NCBI GenBank assembly: GCA_029204225.1
Contig: CM055092.1
Coordinates: 65,254,797 to 65,318,796 of the forward strand
Length of the DNA stretch: 64,000 nucleotides
Source: Diphasiastrum complanatum
Lineage: Eukaryota > Streptophyta > Lycopodiopsida > Lycopodiales > Lycopodiaceae
Direction: 5' to 3'
How positions within the stretch are numbered: position 1 is the stretch's first letter; the number at the start of each line of letters is the position of its first letter. Positions 56,350 through 64,000 of this stretch are shown here, one piece after another. The notes below the pieces were generated by a model that saw only the letters and a program-made list of their open reading frames with translations, ran no database searches and was not told the DNA's origin. The position numbers and the translations under genes are program-made.

Positions 56350-56474
56350 CAGAGTGAATTACGTCTAATATTCCTGCAAGTGATTGTGTGGGCTCCCATT
56401 CACTTATGCATGATGGATATAAATTTGATAGAAAAAAACAATGTTGAAGCATTTAAATCATAATCTAAAGAGCG

Positions 56475-56950
56475 TCAATAAAGAAAATCACCTATGATTA
56501 CTGTAGAGTGCATATGTTTTGATATACTTACAATTACATTTTTGATGATCATGAGGATAGCATGTAGTTTGATTTTTGAATGCATATATACATGTTGTAC
56601 TAAGACTTCTGATATCCATTGACCTCCCAGGGTAGTCTTAAACTCCAAAATTTTTGCTTTCCAATAAGATTTGTAAGTCATTTTTGCTCTTTTCTTTTGT
56701 CAAAAATTGCCCTTTGATGATGGATGCAGCAATACCCATGAATTCTCCGTATATTTTGTTGGCTTCCAGTTATCAGCTTCATCTTTCTCATTGTAAAAAA
56801 TCAGAGACTCAATTGTAGATCTGGGTCTCCTTGCCATGTCTATTTTCAAAGCTTTGGTGCCAAAAATCCCTCTGATATGATACTTAATTTCACTTTTTCG
56901 TATCACATTTAATCTAATGTGAATGCCAACATAGTCGCAGTTACTGCGTA
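56475..56950 (-). pseudogene. hypothetical coding remnant upstream of the 244-aa ORF
   Basis: One minus-strand frame reads about 150 codons (DYVGIHIRLNVIRKSEIKYH ... NEKDEADNWKPTKYTENSWV ... KILEFKTTLGGQWISEVLVQ). It is broken by a single TGA near 56700, after HPSSKGNF, and ends near 56475 with a possible GTAAG-type donor. Codon content looks protein-like on both sides of the stop. No family recognised. It may be the 5' part of the same gene as 55615-56349, or the stop may be removed by an intron I cannot define. Confidence 0.4.
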
Positions 56951-57309
56951 TACCATATTTTATGTAACTGTATATACTGTATTTCTATAACTGTAACTAG
57001 TATAGTTAGAAATTTTCATTATACTAACCAGCATAGTCAAGTAAATTTAACTTGAGGTATTGACGTCGGGCAGATTAGCACGTGTCGAGCAGGAAGAAGA
57101 AACCAATGAGATACATCCACGCTGCCCGAACACAACTTTCATAGTTTTCTATATTGCATTTTTATTTCTCAGTTAATTTGAACTATGTTATGTATATTTC
57201 AAATCTGTGCATTTTGATTGGGCCTGGTGACGGTCGAAAGTAAAGAAAAAAAATAAAAGTATCTTTACAAAGGTCTTTTTGATATTGAGAACTCCTCTAA
57301 TGTGTATGT
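56951..57309. other. intergenic, no gene seen
   Basis: AT-rich sequence with simple TA-type runs near 56940-57010. Ends where the integrase C-terminal coding of element E begins. Confidence 0.45.
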
Positions 57310-59200
57310 TATGTCCACATTCCTTTGGAAACAAGAAGGACAGAAGATGCAACTGCCTTCAAAGGAATATTTGTAGGCTATAGTGAAAATAGCAAAGGAT
57401 ATAGGATATTTGATCCTATATCAAAGAAAGTAAAATCTAGCAAGGATGTCTTGTTTGATGAATCTCAAAGTTACAAGTTGTCTCCAAATGCATCTAATCT
57501 CTTAGGTGATGAAGATCCTGTAACACCCGAGGAGGAGCCTCTTGAAAATGATCTTTTGGAAGATCAAAATCAAGTGCCAAAGGAGCCGAGAAGATCCACA
57601 AGGAGCAAGGCCGAGCCGTCAAGGCTCACATACTTTGAGAAAGAGAAGCAAAGGGAAAACACGTCTCCTTCTACCTCTTACTCTTTTCTAACCACAATGC
57701 TTGAAGAGCCATCATGTTATGAAGATGCAAGTAGATCACAAGTTTGGAGAGATGCAATGCAAGTAGAGTTTGATGCTTTGATAGATAATCAAACTTGGAA
57801 TCTTGTACACCTTCCATATGGGAAGAAGCTACTTGCATGTAAGTGGATCTATAGGTTAAACTACAATCAAGATGGATCTATAAGTAAATAAAAAGCTAGA
57901 TTGGTTGCTAAGGGCTTTCTTCAAACTAAAGGCATAGATTATGAAGAAACATTTGCTCCTGTAGCAAAACTTGTAAACATTGGATTGATCATTTGTATTG
58001 CTACCTTATTCAAGTGGGATCTCTATGAAATGGATGTGACAAGCACTTTCTTGAATGGCTACTTGGAGGAGGAAACATACATGTTGCAACCCGAGGGCTT
58101 CATCAAGGATGGTGAGGAGGACAAGGTTTTCCACTTAAGAAAGAGCCTATATGGCTTGAAGCAAGCACCTAGAGCTTGGTACTGTAGGTTGAATGATTTT
58201 CTCTACTCTTTTGGCTTTGTGATTAGCTCTTATGAGCCTTCTTTGTACATCAGATGTAATGATGGAAAGATCATCATTTTAGTACTTTATGTTGATGATA
58301 TCATATTGACAGGAAATGATGGTGAAGGCATAAGAAATGTTAAAGTTTCCTTGTCTACTGAATTCAAGATTGTAGATCTAGGACTTCTTAAGTTCATACT
58401 TGGAATAGAATTTACTAGAGGTAGTGATTTTACTTTTATAAGTCAATCAAAGTATGCTACTTCCATTCTTGGAAGGTTTGGCATGAAAGATTGTAAAGGG
58501 ATTGACACCCCTATGGAGCATGCTTGTAAAGTTACTAATGATTGTGATGAAACATCCTTTGAGGACGTCACACTCTTAAGGAAGCTAATAGGCTCCTTAA
58601 TCTATTTGACAATCACAAGACCAGATTTGAGTTATAGTGTAAGCAAGTTAAGTCAATATATGTAAGGTCCTTTGATGCATCATTGGAAAAGTGCCAAGAT
58701 AGTGCTTAGATATGTCTCTTTACTAGATTTTTTGGCATTCTCTATCAAGGATATAACTTGTACTTGAGAACATTTTCATATTCAAATTTTGCAGGAGACA
58801 AGATGGATAGAATATCCATAAGTGCATTTGTCACTTTTCTTTGTGGAGGAGTGATATCTTGGCTTTCCAAAAAGCAAGATACAATTTCTCTTTTCTCTTG
58901 TGAAGCTGAGTACAAGGCATTGACTTCAACTACCAAAGACCTCCTATGGCTAAGAAGACTTTTGGTGGAGCTTCAAATGCTAAAGGCCAAGGAGATCCCT
59001 TGCATCTATTGTGATAATCAAGCTTCTCAACAAATTGCTACCAATCTTATCTTCCATGGTAGAACAAAGCATATTGAGATAGCTCATCACTTTGTGAGGG
59101 AGAAGGTGCAATCCAAGGAGGTTCAACTTCACAGCTCGTGGATGTACTTGATCTATAAAGGGATCAACCAAATCAATAACAAGTTGATGTGACATTGGCA
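57310..59200 (+). pseudogene. Ty1/copia element E, 5'-truncated pol remnant
   Basis: Begins inside the integrase C-terminal domain (YVHIPLETRRTEDATAFKGIFVGYSENSKGY), then the linker, reverse transcriptase (FAPVAKLV, FLNGYLEEETYM, YVDDIILTGND) and RNase H (CEAEYKAL, HIEIAHHFVREK). Disabled by a stop at 57889-57891 (TAA where element D has TAC), a stop at 58663-58665 (TAA where D has CAA), and a frameshift near 58730-58760. Same family as element D, but retains the 17 bases that D has lost near 1152, so the two died independently. No LTR or primer site on the left. Confidence 0.87.
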
Positions 59201-59588
59201 AATTCTAGTTTTGTTGTGATTTTCACATGTGTCTTGAGTTTTGATGAATGAAATGTATTTGTAAGTTAATGTACTTTACTCTCTGTAAACAAGCTGTACT
59301 GGTACTGTCCTCCACACATGTGAGACTGCCCATCCATGTTTTTGATCATTTGATCCATTGCTCTTGCTTAAATCATAGTGTAAAGCATCTAGATCAAGAT
59401 CTAACACCTAGAACTTGATAGATCTTTGGATTAAGCAATCAATAACTCTTAATGATTGATAGTGAAATCAATATTTGTCTTTTTTCTCTTAAAATTGACA
59501 TTGCACACACGTCTTCATAGATGTAGACGGTCGAACAATTTTTGTTCGGTCTCTCTTCGCCCATCTTTGAGCTCTCAAGCTCCTCGCC
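59201..59588 (+). repeat. 3' flank repeat of copia element E
   Basis: Matches 2442-2803 and 32722-32985. Ends at CTCCTCGCCA, where the desaturase upstream duplication starts. Confidence 0.7.
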
Positions 59589-60909
59589 ACGACCTTGAGT
59601 GTATCTGCTGACGTCATGCTATCAGATCAGATATCTGTACTTATGGATATTTGCATGATCTTGCTGGCCCTTTTTGGAGCGTGAGGGCAGAAAGGGTGTC
59701 GCGACTATTTTTGAGTCGTTTGACTTTTTTCCTGCTGTGCCACGAAAAGATTCTCTTTCGCGAATCTTTCGTGTTCGTGTCTTCTCGTCAGGATGTTTTC
59801 AAACATTTTTGTTTCGTGTCTTTTGACTTTCGTGTTCACGAACATTTTCGTCAGGCGGCAGAGGGCTAAAAGCTAGCAAAGCTTTGGTAAAAGAAACGTT
59901 TTGTTCCTTCAATTGGTTACCCTTTGGTGGAGATCAGCCGAAAGCCCGTTGTAAACATTCCTCAAATAAATTGGCTGTCTAAGTTTGTGATTCCTGCAGG
60001 TATCAGATGAGCAGACGTAGAACCAAAGTTGGTTTCACCTGACCCTAGATGAATGATCAATAAACATGTAGGAAGAATCATTAAATCTAAATTAGTCATT
60101 CACCAAGGAGGCAACTGTGGGCTTAATTTCCAACAAAATCGTCATGCCAGGTAATCATTCAAACTTCATGCAAAGTCATGAAAATCTACTCAGATTTAGA
60201 TTATATGTTCCACGAGGCACCTTTAGAGGCAGAATATGCACCTGAATTTCCCCCGCCATAATCTCAAAACATTGTTATAATATTGTCTCTTCGAAACTAG
60301 CATTAACTCTCCAAGTATTCTCTCTCCTAGCACCTACCTGTGCTCCTACTAATTAAGCAAAGGAAGTCCCTCTTCCCCTCGGGCCTTCCACCTGCTCGGG
60401 CAGGCGCCGGAGTGCCCTCCTAGGATGGGAGAGCATTCCCCCCTACTGAAAGTTATCTAGTTATTTTGATTTTCTAGTATGTAAGCCATAGGAGTCATAA
60501 ACCTTGGTGGGCTGTTTGCAAAGTGAAAGATTCTTGAGTCCTTGAAAATACAAAGCACAAATTTGAATAGTCAAAAAGTAAAGTTAGTATTCAAAAACTC
60601 ACATCATGCATGCAGGGGCCATTCCATCCTCTCCCCTTACTCCAAATATTGTTATCAATTGTCGGCAGTCGCTGCCAATGGTACGTAACGATTTAAAATA
60701 TTCGTGAAAGGCTGTCATGACCCGTCTCTTAACGCTAAATGACATGGCAATCCTTTTCTAAATTGCGATTACAAATCCCACAATATGTCTAAGTGACTTG
60801 TAATTACTTCGATGCGATAGATTATATTGAGTACTGATTAATACTTATAGTTACACGTAACAGCGCAGAGTCAGAGATGTTAAAATGGTCGTCCTGACTT
60901 GTTCATGAC

Positions 60910-61165
60910 GTAATTGATGTTTGGGCTTGTAGCGGACAGGTGTCCCATTTTGATAGGCTCTGGACACAGATGTTCAGAGCCATAGCGCTTTGTTGAAGGG
61001 CCAGAAGGGCCAAAACTTCAATTACGCCCGGTAGCGGGCCGTGAGCAGGCCTGCTACACTTTGTAAAGGCAGCCTTCAACGCACCACCTCGCCGAAGGGC
61101 GGCGCGGTGCGTGAAGGCTGCCTGCTACACACGGTAGCGGGCCTGCTCACGCCCGCTACTAGTCC
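60910..61165. mobile_element. GC-rich foldback insertion, second copy (256 bp)
   Basis: Same insertion point and structure as 38960-39212, with about a dozen differences (for example GGCTCTGGACA in the small hairpin). Inherited by duplication, not a second insertion. Confidence 0.7.
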
Positions 61166-61174
61166 ATAGTGGGA

Positions 61175-61470
61175 AGTTTCTTAGTTCAGATCGTAATCAG
61201 AATTACCGTTAGTGCGATGAAGATTTGAAAGAAAGGAGCATAGAAAGTTCCGTGATTCACAATTTTAAAATACTACTTACTTCAGATCTTACTCAGAATT
61301 GTCGGGTCTGATGAATATTTGAGAAAAAAACATGACCATAGAAATAAAAAAGGACCATAGAAATAAAATCCAGAGAATCATAAATTTAAAAAAATAATTT
61401 GTTCAGACTTAATCAGAATGGTTAGTCTGATGAAGATTTGGCCATAGAAAATTCAGCGAATCATTAAAGT
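61175..61470. repeat. ~100-bp tandem repeat upstream of copy V
   Basis: Three to four diverged units of the array at 43187-43580. Confidence 0.65.
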
Positions 61471-62013
61471 AAAAAAATTGTCTTCCATTTTCGTCTGACA
61501 AATGTTATTCTCGGGCTAAGGACACGGACTGTCCACAGGAAATGCAGTTTGATGCTTTTTTTGTCATGAAAACTGTCGTCGGGGTGGTAGTACATAAGGG
61601 GGTTGTTGTCGCGTTGGAGATTAACGCAAGGCTTTCTTTCGTGGATCTATTGATATGTGTTGCACTCATGATAGCCTCCAGGAAATTAACTTGATTGGAG
61701 AATCCAACTCTTAATGGTTGATCTCTATCGGTGTTTTGGAGCTCGAGTAAGTCTCTCTACATACCAATATTCTTAATGAGTTTAGCTATAATGAATAATC
61801 CTTATCAGCGCGTCGCTTTTCGCGATACAAAGAATGGCATGTTGTTTAGCAGTACAATCTAGTTGTACAATCTAGTCCTTGCTTATTAGATTGCGTCCAA
61901 CTCCAACTTGAATTCTAATGACAATATAATTCGACAGTGCTTAGAGCTCAGCATGCATGCATGAGTCATTTGAGCTGTGAAAGCTCATAAGCCGAGACAC
62001 ACTTTATCACAGC

Positions 62014-64000
62014 ATTGCTGGCTGGTAATTGATGGGAAGGTGTATGATGTGACAAAATGGTACCACTTCTTATCTTGTCTTCCAAAAGTCCTGTAGGAAT
62101 TCTGCGTTGTTGCTTCTTTAGTTTATGAAATTAATTTCAGCATTCTCCTTCACATGAGCATTCTGGTCGACGCGCGTAGAGAGCCACGACCAGTTTCTAA
62201 TCATGAACGGGATAATTATGCATCGTACTTCATATTTTATATATGCCCTTGGATGGTAGCTGAACATATGCACTAGACTGATCCATGGGCTCTGCTAACA
62301 GGGTGCCAAAGCATCCTGGAGGAAGTCTTATTCACGTGCGAGCAGGGCGAGATTCGACATATCTATTCAACTCCTATCATCCACTTTTTGTCTGTTATAT
62401 ACATGCTAAGCATGCTCTTAACTGCAAGCAAACCAAGAAAGCAATATACTGATAGTTAGCTATTTTCCATATAATTTCCTGATTAGCATTGTGTGGCCAA
62501 TGCTAAAACAATAATCTCCTTCAAATTCAGTAAGCCTTTTGAGTTGGAGGACAAGATACCAAAAAGACGATAGCCGATGCAGAGAGACGCATACAAAGAA
62601 TAGACATAGAAATCTACGCTAGATGGTATAGAATCCCAGAAAGTCTATAACTCAACAGTACATGAAGTCATAGATTGTGTCCACTGATCTTTTGTGCTTA
62701 TGTCCTAAAGTCCTTGACATCTTCCAACGACTATCAGGAAATTGTTGGACCAGTACTATGTTGGTGAAATAGATGCCAGCGACGAGGACTTACGCATGAC
62801 CAATGTGGAGTACTTGGACACTGTGAATGAACCCTTTTATTTGGCATTGAAAGAGCGGGTTGAGGCTTATTTTCATAGGAACAAGGTACTTTCATGTATT
62901 TTCTTACACATTGCAACATATTTCCTACATCAGTTGACAGGTTTTTACAATTGCGGATTGTTAAGATTTGTTATTTCAGTTGTGACCTATATTTGTTGTC
63001 TTTACCACAAGACTTAGTGCACGAGTCCTTATAAACAAATTCACAAATATTGCCAAGCCATGTCCTTTAGATTTTGCATCATAAAAGATTTTGAAATTTC
63101 ATTAGTCAAAGGACGTCGAGGTTGGCGCCTAAATCTACCTCGCCACAATAAGCAACTCTACTCAACTCGCCCCACAAGATATATAATACCTCTAATCAAA
63201 GGCATTTTCCTTCCTAAAATTCATAAATGAGTTATTTTCAATCCACTTAAAATACTCAATATAAAAGCTATAATTTAGTAGTAATTCCTTCTTTCCGAAA
63301 AGTCATTAGACCTTCACATCATTGTATCTTTATGCTAAATATATAAATGTTTGTATGAAATGTAAAAATCTAATGATCATTTTTTAATTGAAAACGATGC
63401 AGGTGAATCCAAGAGTGCATTCACACTTGTTTATCAAGTCAGCTGTGATCTTAGCATTGTATTTGCTCTTCTACTATGTGATGTTTTTCCAAGTCCAAAA
63501 TCCTATCATTTCTTCTATATATGCTATAATTGCATTTGGGTACATATCAGCGCATATCGCGATGAATATTATGCATGACGGCAACCATGGTGCGTGTCCA
63601 ATTTTCTTGCTTTTGGATACATTTTACAACTACTAGTTTCTATGTATATGTGTATTTGATAAAGGATAGAAATATCATAGCCAAAATGCTCATTTTGTGC
63701 ATGTAAAGAACATTCAATGAGAGACTTAGATGTTTGGCTCTCTTAGGAGAACATAAAACAAGTTAATGTAAAGAAAACCTTTACATAATCTACCGTTGTC
63801 TTTGCAAATGACTACATGGTTATGATCGATGGTTGCATTCCACTTGTTAAATGAACACTGCAAGCATGTCATTGACTAAAGTTGGAAACCTTTAAGATGT
63901 CAAAAGACATTTGTAAATTAGAAGAGCTGATCTTTGTAGCACCTCGGATGTGAACTTCTTTGCAGGAGCATATTCTACATGGCCTTGTTTCTCATATTTG
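62014..64000 (+). pseudogene. front-end desaturase, pseudogene copy V (runs off the window)
   Basis: Exon 1 remnant 62014-62059, exon 2 62302-62394, exon 3 62738-62885, exon 4 63403-63589 and the start of exon 5 at 63966. Exon 4 is intact with HDGNH. Inactivating changes: the same loss of TATA box and start codon as copy III, and the exon 2 donor GT is TT (TCTG|TTATAT). Exon 5 has Cys where the others have Trp (WPCFSY). Later exons lie beyond the window. Confidence 0.9.

Larger units (their letters stand above)
59589..62013 (+). repeat. upstream region of desaturase copy V (segmental duplicate of 37636-39897)
   Basis: Colinear with 37636-39897 base for base apart from scattered substitutions and short indels. 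It includes the foldback insertion and the ~100-bp tandem units. Between 61470 and 61620 it keeps a stretch also present in copy IV (43580-43710) that copy III has lost. No coding sequence recognised. Confidence 0.88.

Overview
The window is nuclear DNA of a land plant. It is AT-rich, its one intact gene has 13 coding exons with GT-AG introns, and it is full of plant Ty1/copia LTR retrotransposons. That gene (44188-50868) encodes a cytochrome-b5-fused front-end acyl-lipid desaturase of the kind that makes C20 polyunsaturated fatty acids. The family is typical of mosses, liverworts, lycophytes and ferns and rare in seed plants, so a seed-free plant is most likely. I cannot name the species.

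Layout. 1-2.87 kb: a gutted copia element (D) and its 3' tail. 2.87-6.39 kb: desaturase pseudogene copy I. 6.4-9.2 kb: intergenic sequence and a wrecked CACTA-type transposon gene. 9.25-13.9 kb: (CT)n tracts, a 674-bp tandem array, hairpin repeats, and a copy of the desaturase upstream region. 13.9-14.24 kb: exon 10 of desaturase copy II, interrupted by copia element A (14244-19614, minus strand, intact 1309-aa ORF). 19.6-26.7 kb: a LINE endonuclease fragment split by full-length copia element B (20214-26620, TSD CAGAT). 26.7-28.3 kb: a third copia family (H). 28.3-31.7 kb: the 3' half of desaturase copy II in inverted orientation. 31.7-32.7 kb: the missing 5' LTR end of element A, also inverted. 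33-37.6 kb: a gag fragment and LTR of another copia element (G), whose LTR is split by a small gag-only LTR element (F, 34158-37140, TSD GTCAG). 37.6-40.4 kb: desaturase copy III, upstream region plus two exons. 40.4-43.1 kb: a second copy of the repeat block. 43.1-51.4 kb: the intact desaturase (copy IV). 51.4-53.8 kb: its downstream DNA and an old LTR. 54-57 kb: a Ulp1-protease-like fragment and an unrecognised 244-aa ORF. 57.3-59.6 kb: copia remnant E. 59.6-64 kb: desaturase copy V, running off the window.

Main reading. This is a degenerating cluster of one desaturase gene: five copies, one intact, the others broken by deletions and transposons. Copy II was hit by copia element A (TSD TATAA; empty sites survive in paralogues). 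Later a roughly 13.1-kb inversion broke element A in its 5' leader (breakpoints near 19614 and 32721) and moved its 5' LTR, with the 3' half of the gene, to the far side of element B. The paralogues let each insertion and deletion be polarised from the sequence itself.
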